DNA from: Chara braunii
Lineage: Eukaryota; Streptophyta; Charophyceae; Charales; Characeae
Assembly (NCBI GenBank): GCA_003427395.1
Contig: BFEA01000363.1
Span: 1,392,937 to 1,418,997 of the forward strand
Length of the DNA: 26,061 bases
Direction of reading: 5' to 3'
The stretch's first letter is position 1. Each line of letters begins with the position of its first letter. The notes under the pieces were generated by a model. That model ran no database searches, was not told the origin of the DNA, and was given only the letters and a program-made list of their open reading frames with translations. The position numbers and the translations under genes were made by a program. Shown here piece by piece: positions 1-7,999 of this stretch.

Positions 1-111
1 CCAGTAGAGGCGGTACATGCCGGGGATCTTGCGGGGATGACGGGGAGGGAGTGGGGGTAGGAAGCGATTCATCCCTTCCATCGTCACCGGGAGCTCCTCA
101 TATCAAATGAT

Positions 112-609
112 TCAATGGAAGCGGGGGAAGTGATCACCACTGCGGGGGAGGGAAGCGAGGTAATCGTGATAGAAAGAGGAGAGGGTGTGGAAAAGCGCAG
201 CCCGAAAGGTCTCGAAGTGGCGACAGGCGGGGATTGTCCCCGTGGCAACGCAGTAGACTTCTACGACGTTGGATCGCTCCCATGCAGCGCTGAACAGCAG
301 GAGATGCCAGCAGAATGTGGGAGCAGCGGAGTGAAGGGAGGCGTGAGGATGGACGATGGCGAGTAGACGGGTAGAATAGAAGTCGAGGAAAAGGTGGGGA
401 TGAAAAGGATGGGAAGGGAAGGTGACGGGGGTACGGATCTGCTCGAGGGTGAGAAAATCAAGGGGTCGGCGGGGCAGCGTTCGAGGTCGAAGGCCTATCG
501 CCCGCATTGGTACGTGGGCGAACTGGGGGACGGGTGGGGTTGGAGGAGGGGGGGGATCGGCGCCGTCTTCGTCGCGCGGTACTTGAGGTGGCGGCTGCAG
601 GGTCGCCAT
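112..609 (-). CDS. Unrecognised ORF C, downstream of retroelement 1
   Basis: The frame is open for 165 codons from an ATG at 609. Its first 150 nt overlap the end of ORF B in another frame, so B and C may be one protein split by a frameshift or two overlapping ORFs. The N-terminus is Pro/Asp-rich (residues 5-30). The rest is rich in Phe, His and Leu, with a C-x-H-F-E-x-F-x-A-x-x-F-H stretch near residue 130. I do not recognise the family. The ORF at 8000-8548 has a similar C-x-H-F-[DE] stretch and two other weakly matching blocks in the same order. Its place after the integrase is where some Ty3/gypsy elements carry an extra or envelope-like ORF, but no signal peptide or clear membrane segment is visible. 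The 111 bp to its left show no further feature. Confidence 0.45.
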   Translation of the reverse strand: MATLQPPPQVPRDEDGADPPPPPTPPVPQFAHVPMRAIGLRPRTLPRRPLDFLTLEQIRTPVTFPSHPFHPHLFLDFYSTRLLAIVHPHASLHSAAPTFCWHLLLFSAAWERSNVVEVYCVATGTIPACRHFETFRAALFHTLSSFYHDYLASLPRSGDHFPRFH

Positions 610-1219
610 CTCCTTCCGTGTCGTCGTCGTCGTCGATCACCACTTCTTCTGCCATCGGGTAGAAGACGTAAGGGATGATCTCGTACGGCTTCAGATACTC
701 CTGCCGCGATGGTAGCGTATCCTCGTCCCTAGGTTCCTCCAAGCACGAAGTCCACTGAAGGTACGGATCCAGGGATCGCTCGAAAATGTACGGAGCAGGA
801 CTGTTGTCACTCTGAAAATAGATGTCAGGCGAGAGATCGTCCGCCAATTGCATGATCGGTGCAATGAGTTCCTGTGCAGTCAACTGACTGCGACCCGGTT
901 GTACCGATCCAAAGAGGAATCCAATAAGATCTTCTTCCGCGTTAGTCCTCCAACCCTGTATGATCAACAACTCCGGTTTCTCGATCCACGTGGGATGCTC
1001 GCAAGTGCCCGTCCACGTCACCTGTACTCTGGCCAAGCAAAAGGACAGCTGCTCAAAAGTTTCGCGCCACAACCGCCAATGTCCAGGAATGATAAGAGGG
1101 ACTGGAAGAGGCTCGAACGAGAAGGAAAGAGAAGGGTGAAGATCGGATTGCCAGAAGGTGGGGAAGAGAGAGGGGAGACCAAAGGTAGAGAGAGGAGCGA
1201 GACGAACAACATGGTTCAT
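458..1219 (-). CDS. Unrecognised ORF B, downstream of retroelement 1
   Basis: This is a 253-codon ORF starting with ATG at 1219; that ATG overlaps the TGA of ORF A as ATGA. Residues 1-180 look like an ordinary globular sequence with many Trp and Pro residues and show no zinc, protease or polymerase motif. Residues about 195-253 are low complexity: an Asp run, then a run of Arg, then Pro/Ser/Arg. An acidic run followed by a basic run is common in disordered tails and nuclear-targeting regions, but no function can be assigned. It runs the same way as the pol genes of element 1 and lies about 0.5 kb after the integrase, so I infer it belongs to that element or to an older one it sits in. Antisense ORFs over the same DNA look like shadows. 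Confidence 0.5.
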   Translation of the reverse strand: MNHVVRLAPLSTFGLPSLFPTFWQSDLHPSLSFSFEPLPVPLIIPGHWRLWRETFEQLSFCLARVQVTWTGTCEHPTWIEKPELLIIQGWRTNAEEDLIGFLFGSVQPGRSQLTAQELIAPIMQLADDLSPDIYFQSDNSPAPYIFERSLDPYLQWTSCLEEPRDEDTLPSRQEYLKPYEIIPYVFYPMAEEVVIDDDDDTEGDGDPAAATSSTARRRRRRSPPSSNPTRPPVRPRTNAGDRPSTSNAAPPTP

Positions 1220-1578
1220 TGAGGATGGGGGAAGGGGACGATGGTCGGGATCGCAACTGGCCGCTCGCGCGGTGATCGGCGAATACTGTCCAGGTCCGAT
1301 GCAACGATCGGGATGATGTTATACCTCTCCCGGGCGAGGACGTGCTGCCATACGTTGGACACTTGCTCCGTCCACTCGCGCAAGGAGGCCAAGATCGCGG
1401 TATGCCGCAGCGGATTGACCGAGATGATGTCGCCGGTGAATCCCGCCACTATGGTGACGTGGCTCGTTCTAAGACCCGCTCGCTGATGAACTGTGGTAAC
1501 CTCCGCGAACACTATTGCGCGAGGACTCCCTTCGATTCGAAACGTGGTGGCGGCACAGATACCTTCATCGCAGAAGAA
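1216..1578 (-). CDS. Unrecognised ORF A, no ATG
   Basis: The frame is open for 120 codons between a TGA at 1579-1581 and the TGA at 1216-1218, and it contains no methionine codon. It therefore cannot start by itself at an ATG; it must be an exon, the tail of a longer reading frame, or a broken fragment. Composition is ordinary protein-like, rich in Val, Ile, Thr and Arg, with a central helix-like stretch around a Trp-Thr-Glu-Gln motif. No family is recognised. Its stop overlaps the ATG of ORF B by one base step (ATGA), an arrangement used for coupled re-initiation in some retroelements but also possible by chance or by a frameshift joining A and B. Confidence 0.35.
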   Translation of the reverse strand, partial: FFCDEGICAATTFRIEGSPRAIVFAEVTTVHQRAGLRTSHVTIVAGFTGDIISVNPLRHTAILASLREWTEQVSNVWQHVLARERYNIIPIVASDLDSIRRSPRERPVAIPTIVPFPHPQ

Positions 1579-1694
1579 TCACATTAAATGCCGAAGATCC
1601 GTATTGAGCCAAGGGTGACAAACTTGCCGAATCTCTGAGATGTGGCCACGTGGCTGCAACAGTTGGATGTCAAGAACCCGCTCCGTGATAAAAC

Positions 1695-1835
1695 TCATGG
1701 CGAGGTTGGAGAGGAGGACGAAGGACAAGAGGGAGAAAGACGGGAAAAGGTTAGATCCTCGTCGTTTTCCTCGCTTTCCGAGGAAGAAGAGGGAGGACGA
1801 TCAGAAGGAGGAAGAAGACGGAGGTAGGAGGTATG
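1695..1835 (-). pseudogene. Ser/Glu-rich tail after the integrase C-terminus
   Basis: After the TGA at 1836-1838 the same frame stays open for about 45 codons and encodes a Pro/Ser/Glu/Asp-rich stretch. This looks like a disordered acidic tail of the pol polyprotein cut off by the stop. On the plus strand the same DNA reads as purine-rich GAGGA sequence, so simple-sequence composition alone could give an open frame. The stretch from here to ORF A (about 1579-1694) shows no feature. Confidence 0.3.
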
Positions 1836-2160
1836 TCAGGCGATGGGGACAGAGCTATGGCTGGCACTAGCCTCGGGCCCGATGCGCACCGTGTTAGCGC
1901 CGTTGGGCCCGAGTTCGACAATGCGAAAACAACCAGAGTACTTGGGAGCGAGTTTCCGGTCGCGTGCACATTTACGTACCTGCACTAGGTCCCCTAATTT
2001 ATATTGGTACTGGGGCACAGCGTTTCCATTTCGGGCCTCGTAGCTACGGACCTGTCTACCGTGGGCCAGCTCGGTCATCCTTTGTCTTTTTCGGGCTAGC
2101 TTCGGAACGGCCCGTTCCATCAAATCGGTGTACCTTTTGACCTTGGCCTTGAAGGGGCAT
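1836..2160 (-). pseudogene. Integrase C-terminal domain, retroelement 1 (frameshifted)
   Basis: This is the C-terminal part of a Ty3/gypsy integrase in a different frame from the catalytic core. An Arg/Lys-rich helix is followed by a K-L-G-D-L-V-x-V-R segment and then K-x-A-P-K-Y-S-G-C-F-R-I. That matches the small beta-barrel (GPY/F-like) module that follows the catalytic core and binds DNA. Upstream of its first usable start at 2123 the frame is still coding-like back to about 2160, where it meets the core frame. The junction lies at a run of four G on the plus strand (about 2154-2157), a typical place for a one-base indel. No chromodomain motif is visible after it. It ends at a TGA that may itself be a mutation. 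Confidence 0.75.
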
Positions 2161-3382
2161 GCGTGTCTCTACCCCCTGCTTCGACAATTTCAGAGTTGCC
2201 CCGGTAATCGACACAGGGGAGGCTATTAGTTCGAAGTTGAAAGGGGGTAAACCCCGTAGACTCGTGAGGGGTGGCCCGGTGGATCCCGACAATCTGATTC
2301 ACGATTTCGGGCCAAGGACGCGTATCGTGTGCCGCTAAGTTCCTGCGAAGGGCGGTTTTAATCATAAGGTTGGCATTCTCGGCCAACCCGTTCGACAGGG
2401 ACACGTGGGGTGCCGTATGTCGGAGCATGACGCCCCTTCGCGCAAGCAGTTCTTCTACCTTGCCTTTAAATTCAGATCCATTGTCGGTTAGAATTTCTTC
2501 CGTATCTAGATGGGTATAGAGGAACCGTTCGATGTACGTGGCTACTTCTGCGGCTTTTCGGGTCTTACAGGGATATACCTCGATGTACTTGGAAAAGTGG
2601 TCAATTAATACTAATAAAATAGAATATTCACAGCGGTTTGGGCCAGGTGGCACGTCAATATTTGCGGTGTCCATACTGACTCGCTGAAAAGGACGCTCTA
2701 CTTCCATTGGTACGACTGTGTTTGGTCCCCGTATAGGGGCGCGATCAGCGGCACAGACCGGACTGTTAGCGACAATGTATTTGACATCACCTCGTATATT
2801 GGACCAGAACCATCGATTCTGGGCCACAGTTGCCTCCGTGACACGTATCGCGAAATGAGCGGCCTGTTCCTCGTGAGCAGATCGTATCCAATCGTATCTC
2901 TGGAAGGGATGGGGAACTGTGAACCACGAACCCAATCCGTGAGTTTTACGCTTTTCCAAATGACCGTTGATCCATCGATAGTCCCGAGATCTCTCGGTCG
3001 CCCTACGTCTATCGTGTTTGGTGAGATGGCCTAATGATAATCCCGCTAATTTTGCCAATAAAATTTTATTCGTCCAGACTTTCGCATGTCGGTATTTCTC
3101 GTCGTATTCAGAACCGTCCGTACGGGCGGCCTCGAATCCATCCTCCGTGGGGAGCTTGTTCGTTCTACACAGGGGGCACCTCCATTCCTTGCTACTCGTC
3201 CGATATCGAACGCAGGCCCTGTGCGCACGATTGACACACGTGGCACATTCTACCCAATCGACAAACCCAGTTTCGAAGGGATAACAGTCAACCCCATAAA
3301 CCCGTGCAATACACGTGCAAAAATAACAGAATTTATCAGGGAGGGTGGCAAAGAAAGCGGAGGACGTGAGAGGGGCGGCCAT
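2120..3382 (-). pseudogene. PHD finger plus integrase core, retroelement 1
   Basis: The ORF runs from an ATG at 3382 in good context (A at -3, G at +4); an earlier GTG at 3442 directly follows a stop. Residues about 19-72 form a PHD-type zinc finger: C19-x2-C22, C46-x2-C49, H54-x2-C57, C69-x2-C72, with Trp two residues before C69 and W-V-E-C at the third Cys pair, both PHD hallmarks. Next comes the integrase zinc domain, with H170 and H176 present but Ser at 207 where the first of two Cys is expected (C210 present). The DDE catalytic core is complete: D238, D300 and E335, with 34 residues between the last two. The frame then runs off at a one-base indel before the C-terminal module. Integrase inserts element cDNA into chromosomes. 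The PHD finger is unusual and could in principle read histone tails to guide insertion; that is inference. Confidence 0.85.
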
Positions 3383-3442
3383 GATGTTAGAGGAGGAGAG
3401 GATGCAGGGAGGGTAGAACAAAACAATTAGTCCTCGTGCCAC

Positions 3443-3892
3443 TTACTGTTTCGATAAGATCTCCACTTGGCCGTACCGAGGTCCGATCTTCTGTTCGGGT
3501 TCGTTCCACGGAATCACCTCCTCACCCTTTGGAACCTTCTGAGGATGATGCAGACGTGTCATCCCATCCGCATTCCCGTGTCTCTCGTGCTTCCGATGGC
3601 GGATGTCAAAGTCCATGCTCTGCAACACCGTTGCCCATCGCCCGATCATGTCCGAGTAATCCTTCGACTTCTTTAGAGCCAACAGGGGCTCATGATCAGT
3701 CACCAGGGTGAATTTTCGCCCATACAGGTAAGCAAGAAAGTGACTGATTCCCCAAAGAGCCGCATAGCATTCTCCCGTTAGAGCGACGTAGTTGCGCTTG
3801 CAGGCGGGCACTGATTTGGACGCATACTCTACCACATTCTCGAGTTCAATTGGTCCCACTTGGGCAAGGATCGCCGAAATCGCCTCTGGTTG
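3443..3892 (-). pseudogene. RNase H domain, retroelement 1
   Basis: This is the RNase H part of pol, in the same frame as the RT but separated from it by a TGA at 3893-3895. Visible landmarks are the Y-V-A-L-T-G-E-C-Y-A helix carrying the catalytic Glu, the T-D-H-E-P-L-L-A-L segment with its Asp, and H-G-N-A-D-G-M-T-R-L near the end. This is the usual Ty3/gypsy order and spacing. The enzyme degrades the RNA strand of RNA:DNA hybrids during reverse transcription. The frame ends at TAA (3443-3445), directly followed in the same frame by the PHD-integrase region. The sequence at this stop reads as a strong splice-donor-like GTAAGT. Confidence 0.88.
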
Positions 3893-5828
3893 TCAGTCGG
3901 TGATGAGAACAAAAGGTTTTTCGGGATCCGGTCTTATAAGGACCGGAGCCGAAATGAGAGCAGCCTTGAGTTTGAAAAATGCTTGATCGCACTTCGACGT
4001 CCAGATCAACGGCTGATCTTTGCGCAGGAGATTTGTGAGGGGTCCCGCAATCGCCGCAAAGCCCTTGATAAATCTTCGGTAATACGACGCTAGGCCCAGA
4101 AAGGCGCGAACTTGCGTGATAGTGGTAGGCACTGGCGCGTCCCTGACAGCTGCCACCTTCTGCGGCTCCGGTTGGAGTCGCTTGTCTGTCACCACGTGCC
4201 CCAGGAAAGAAATGGTGGTGAGGAAAAACAAACACTTCTCAAGCGCCACCTTGAAACCTGCATCTCGTAACACATGCATTGCCCATTCGATGTGCTGCAC
4301 GTGTCCCTCATAGGAACTCGAATACACTAGGATGTCATCCATGTACACAATCACGCAGTAGTTGATGATGCTATGTGCCAAACGAGTCTTCCGTACGAAA
4401 TCCTGAAAGGTCATGTTCATGGCCCGCTGAAAAGTTGCAGGAGCATTGCAGATACCCATCGGATATCGAATCCATTGCCACGTGCCTTCGAAAAGCACAA
4501 ACGTTGTTTTCGGTCGATCTTCCTCTCGGACAAGAAGATGATGGAACCCATGACGAACATCAAACTTGCTGAAAAATCGAGCACTCCCAATCGCATCCAA
4601 TAACTCATCAATCCGGGGGAGGGGATACACATCTTTAATCGTGATATCATTCAGCTTTCGATAATCAATGCAAATGCGAATCCCCCCAGCCTTCTTAGGT
4701 ACGATCACTACAGGGAAATACCATGGTCCTTTGGCGGGTTCGATCCATCCATTAGCTTCGAACTCCTTAATCCGCTGAAAAGCGGCCGCTCGTTGAGCTG
4801 GCGAGTATCGGTAGGGAGCGCAGCTAATGGGCGGATGATCTCCCGTGAGAATGGCATGTTCAATTACATTAGTTAACCCAATATCATTGTCATGCACACT
4901 CAACACTTCTGTGTAACCATTCAATACACAGATTAGCGACTTCCGAAGTTCCGCGGGAACGTGACTCGGGAGGGGGATCGTCGATTCCCCGGACATATTA
5001 AGGGGCATATCGATCTTGTCAGTCGGCCGTTCCCGCCGCTCGTGGATACTAGAGAAAACGAAACTACTGGTGCGAACAGAAAAGACAGTTGTTATCATCT
5101 GGGACTCAGCGGGGCTGATCATCTCCGTTTCTTTAGTTTCAGCGTCAGTCTCTGAACCAACCGAAGTCGGTTCCACAGTTAGCCCTGTTAGATCTGTCAT
5201 TTCTTGCATCAGATTAGGTACGTCACTTACCGGTGCTTTCGCCTCTTGTTTAATCAAGGCGATGGTGACACCTGTCGTTAGTAATGGTCTGAGCGGAAAA
5301 ACAAAGACATCCAAATAATGTTCCGTTTGTTGATAACGCGTTCGTAAGGAAAGAGCTCCCTTGTATAATGTGCGAGGGGTTTCCAAATTATCAGTCAGGT
5401 CGGAAACTTGCAATATGGGTTCCCCGAGGAGGACTGAAGGACTGACCTGGGTTGTTAGAGGTGTGAATGCACTGTCTTCAGAATCCACGTGGAAACTTCG
5501 AGCGGTATCGGGGCACACTCGAAATTCTTCAGGGGTTTCGTGTTCGAAAAGTTCAACCAGATATTTCCATTCCTCTTCACTGGGCATCTCTTCTTCGTAT
5601 TCTTGTTCCCTGATTTCATCCCCGAGGCGCGAGAGGGAGCACTCCTCGAGATCAATGCCTCGGATCATCCCTATTTGGGGTGAGTTAGGAACCCGTTTTA
5701 TCGTTCGGGTGGAAACCCGCAAGGGAACTGTCTGAGGTTTTTCCCCAGTTTGTGTGAGCACCAGTTGCTTCAAATCGAAATGCAGTCGTGCGCCTACCGC
5801 CATCGCCCAAGGTAATCCCAACAACGTA
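3893..5828 (-). pseudogene. Reverse transcriptase of Ty3/gypsy retroelement 1
   Basis: The frame is open for about 645 codons. Its start is a continuation of the protease: the L-L-G-L-P-W segment at the very beginning is the C-terminal strand of the retropepsin fold. A long linker of about 290 residues follows, then a full RT: P-V-V-I-V-P-K-K, R-I-C-I-D-Y-R-K-L-N, the F-S-K-F-D-V-R-H-G-F-H palm motif with the first catalytic Asp, and V-Y-M-D-D-I-L with the YMDD box. The F-L-G-L-A-S-Y-Y-R-R-F-I thumb/connection signature of Ty3/gypsy is also present. It copies element RNA into cDNA. The protease-RT-RNase H-integrase order identifies the superfamily. The frame ends at a TGA exactly where the first RNase H strand (F-V-L-I-T-D) should continue, so this is a broken copy. 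Confidence 0.92.
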
Positions 5829-6222
5829 CATCAATTACGAGCGCGTTGACAAGGACGTGTACTCGTCCAACTTTTACAGCCACGTTCTCGATAATGCCTA
5901 CGATATTCATTACTTCCTCGTCGACAGAGATATAGTTGTCTTTGCCAGATTGAGGAAGAATGGATCCAAGTCGTCCCATCTTTTTGACAGTATCTAACGA
6001 TATGGCTACTGCAGAAGACCCTGTGTCGATGAGGGTGTTAAACGACTTACCCCAAACTTCGCAGTCACATTCTGCACTTTTCCATAGTACTGGTCGAGCT
6101 CGTACGAAGTGATCCTTTTCTGCTAAAGAGATAGCGGCTACGCGTGCGGCTTCGGGTTCAAGTTCTTTTGTGTCTGGCTCGAGGGGTGCAACTTCCTCAC
6201 CTTCTTCCTTCTTCCTCAACAT
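5794..6222 (-). pseudogene. Aspartic protease (retropepsin), retroelement 1
   Basis: The fragment has the catalytic L-I-D-T-G-S-S-A-V-A motif at about residues 63-72, followed by retropepsin-like beta-strand sequence ending in a hydrophobic V-L-V-N-A-L-V-I-D. It processes the gag-pol polyprotein. The expected terminal L-L-G-L-P-W strand is present in the next frame at 5824, so a one-base indel lies at about 5826-5830. At the other end the frame also differs from the gag frame, with the switch at about 6220-6228. The first 40 residues are Glu/Lys/Ala-rich linker. The start used here is the first ATG in the frame and is not necessarily a real initiator. Confidence 0.85.
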
Positions 6223-6461
6223 CCGTCGAGATCATCCTGGGTCGATCGGATCGCTCCGATTATTCCAGCGAGATGAAGATACTCAAGGGGATCGACTATG
6301 TCAGCAGCGTCAGAGGAGGAAGCTCCTGATGTCGACGCCATTGTCGTCGAAGAGGAAGGCTGTTCTGGAGCATACGCTACGAGCTCTCCTCCCTGGTTCG
6401 TGTCCATCAGAGCGGCCACTCGTCCTTGATTAAGGGCCACTGGGGCCGCAGCAGGAGGAGG
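6216..6461 (-). pseudogene. Gag-protease linker after an in-frame TAG
   Basis: The gag frame continues past the TAG at 6462-6464 for 81 codons. It encodes a Pro/Ala stretch, then a Ser/Thr/Ala-rich segment and an acidic end, before a TGA at 6216-6218. The frame then shifts into the protease. A single in-frame amber between nucleocapsid and protease is a known arrangement in elements that make pol by stop-codon readthrough. In this damaged copy a plain nonsense mutation is equally possible. Confidence 0.5.
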
Positions 6462-7313
6462 CTAATTACGTTTTGGCTGCGGACAGTCTCGGGTGAAATG
6501 CCCGGGCTGCTTGCAGTTAAAGCATTCGATCTTCCCTGCTGGATTAGCTAGATGAGGAAAATGAGGCGCGAACCCTAGAGCAGGTGGGGCAGGTAAGAGT
6601 GGAAACGATGCAGGGGTAGGCCGAGCAGGAGCTGGGTTAGGCTTAATGAGCCTGCTCATTATCTGTTTCATCCGCTCCATATGAGCGGCCTGCATTTGGA
6701 TCAAGTTGTTCACCCATTTGGACTGCTTGGTAGTAGCCGTATGGATCATTTGGGCAAGGTGAAGATTAGTTACGGTCGGCGAGAGGGATTCAGATGAAGT
6801 TCCGCTTCTGACGGCTGCGATCGATTGATTCACCGGGGGAGATGGAGGAGAAACAGTCGGGATATCTGAGACAATCCCGCCGGGAAGATCATGGTCCGGG
6901 CGGGGATAAAATCGTTCGACTGCTTGTAGCCATGATCGCCTTTTGGCCGTCACATCTCGTATGGTATCTGTAATGTCCTCGTCTCCCTGGCTGATATATT
7001 TTTTTGTATCAGCCAAGTCTAGCTCCAACGCCTTAGTGATGATAGCCGATAACTGGGTTGTTTTCGGCGGAACCTTTTTCTGCAGTTTCCCTTTCAAGGT
7101 CGGACTTCGAAGGTGATCAATAAACAAGTCTCGAGCAGAATTCTCGTCTCGCGCGGATTTGTCCAACGTGGTTTGAAATCGATCGACGAAATCGGGCAAT
7201 AATTCCCCTGGTCCTTGTGGTCGATTTTTTAATACATACCAGGCGGCATCTTCACTAACCGTGTCAAATCGAGCCAAGAATGCTCTCTTGAAAGTATCCC
7301 AATCTATCCACGT
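6462..7313 (-). pseudogene. Gag C-terminal half with CCHC zinc knuckle, retroelement 1
   Basis: The coding frame resumes at about 7313, right after a block of foreign DNA. The first 110 residues match the retrotransposon gag capsid style: an F-K-R-A-F-L-A-R-F start, then L-L-P-D-F-V-D-R-F and F-I-D-H-L-R. A Pro-rich linker follows, and the end holds one perfect zinc knuckle, C-F-N-C-K-Q-P-G-H-F-T-R-D-C (C-x2-C-x4-H-x4-C), which binds element RNA. The gag particle packages RNA for reverse transcription in the cytoplasm. The frame ends at TAG. The N-terminal half lies on the other side of the insertion in the same orientation. Confidence 0.85.
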
Positions 7314-7463
7314 ATGTTTTCTAATTGTTGAAAATCAGATGGTACTACCCAAGTTGCTAAGTAAATAGCCATTACTGTCAAGAATAAGCAAATGAAAACT
7401 ATAAATGATGTACATCTTCCGACACGAGCTGACGACAGTCATGCAGCACAGTTTTGTACACAA
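7314..7463 (-). other. Foreign filler inside gag: SSU rRNA fragment plus AT-rich segment
   Basis: Gag coding breaks off at about 7464 and resumes at about 7313; the roughly 150 bp between fit no gag sequence. On the minus strand 7450-7413 reads as a near match to the invariant small-subunit rRNA segment around E. coli 16S positions 1050-1085, including GTCGTCAGCTCGTGTCG with a few substitutions around it. It matches bacterial or mitochondrial forms better than plastid ones. The remainder (about 7412-7314) is AT-rich with an uninterrupted frame of about 34 hydrophobic-then-polar codons. It resembles organelle coding DNA but I cannot name the gene. The two parts look like unrelated pieces joined together. 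Confidence 0.6.
7413..7450 (-). rRNA. Fragment of organellar or bacterial-type SSU rRNA
   Basis: This 38-nt piece matches the conserved CTGCATGRCTGTCGTCAGC and following region of 16S-type rRNA. It is far too short to be functional and is a pseudogene fragment within the gag filler. Confidence 0.65.
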
Positions 7464-7744
7464 TCGTACCAAGCTGCGTCCCAATCATGTGATGTGTTGC
7501 GAAGTAGTAATATCAGAACACGGGGAAGATCGGTTGCACTGTAGTTTTGAGCTTCGACAGCTTCCAGCCAGGCCTCGGGATGGGTATGGTTATGGAAGAA
7601 GGGAAAAGGGGCAGGGATGCTAACGATCACCCTAGTACCGTCCACCATTGGTACTGCTGGTGCAGTCACACTAGACTGGGACCTGGTTACGGGGCGATCT
7701 CGATGAGCTAGTTGAGGGTCTCTCCTACCTCTCGCCAGTTCGAC
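7464..7744 (-). pseudogene. Gag N-terminal half, retroelement 1
   Basis: The frame is open from a TAA at 7745-7747 down to the foreign insertion. The first 35 residues are Arg-rich and have no ATG. The following part has the F-P-F-F-H-N-H-T-H-P-E-A-W-L-E-A-V-E segment and a W-D-A-A-W-Y-D end, typical of the start of a retrotransposon gag capsid domain. It should continue directly into the fragment beginning near 7313. It starts only about 30 nt after the putative primer-binding site. The true initiator is unclear: either the ATG has been lost or translation began upstream across the TAA. Confidence 0.7.
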
Positions 7745-7772
7745 TTACTATCATCAGAACCGACACGTGTCG

Positions 7773-7784
7773 GCTTCGATACCA
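7773..7784 (-). promoter_or_regulatory. Putative primer-binding site of retroelement 1
   Basis: The minus strand reads TGGTATCGAAGC, close to the initiator-Met primer site TGGTATCAGAGC with two changes. It lies just upstream of gag, where the primer site belongs. Directly after it on the minus strand is a perfect 14-bp palindrome, CCGACACGTGTCGG (7760-7773). No clean LTR end (CA) is seen immediately before it, so the LTR boundary is not fixed. Confidence 0.5.
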
Positions 7785-7999
7785 ACCTCACGCCCTGTGC
7801 TGTCTTTCGTTCGGAGTGTGAGACGTCTGGAAAGAGACCCAGAAAAACAGCAAGATGGGGTGTGCCAAGGATTTTTGGGAAATTGAGTGTGGGGACACAA
7901 ATGGAACTGAAATCCCCCGTGATGGTCCGATGAAGCAAGTCGATTCGCGCGTCGCGGACTGCGCGCGCGGGCATGGCGTGAAAACAGAAAGATCCAAAT
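7785..7999. other. Presumed LTR/leader sequence, no gene seen
   Basis: This stretch lies between the putative primer site and the 182-codon ORF. By position it should be LTR of element 1. I could not match it to a second LTR in the window, because the 3' end of element 1 is either outside the window or lost. No coding frame looks convincing. Confidence 0.3.

Noticed and set aside
848-1222. Plus-strand ORF antisense to ORF B
   Set aside because: It overlaps the longer minus-strand frame and has no better protein character; it is treated as a shadow.
112-1578. Envelope gene of a retrovirus-like element
   Set aside because: The position fits, but there is no signal peptide, cleavage site or clear transmembrane helix.
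3893-3895. TGA as selenocysteine or recoded sense codon
   Set aside because: The same elements carry frameshifts and other stop types, so decay is the simpler explanation.
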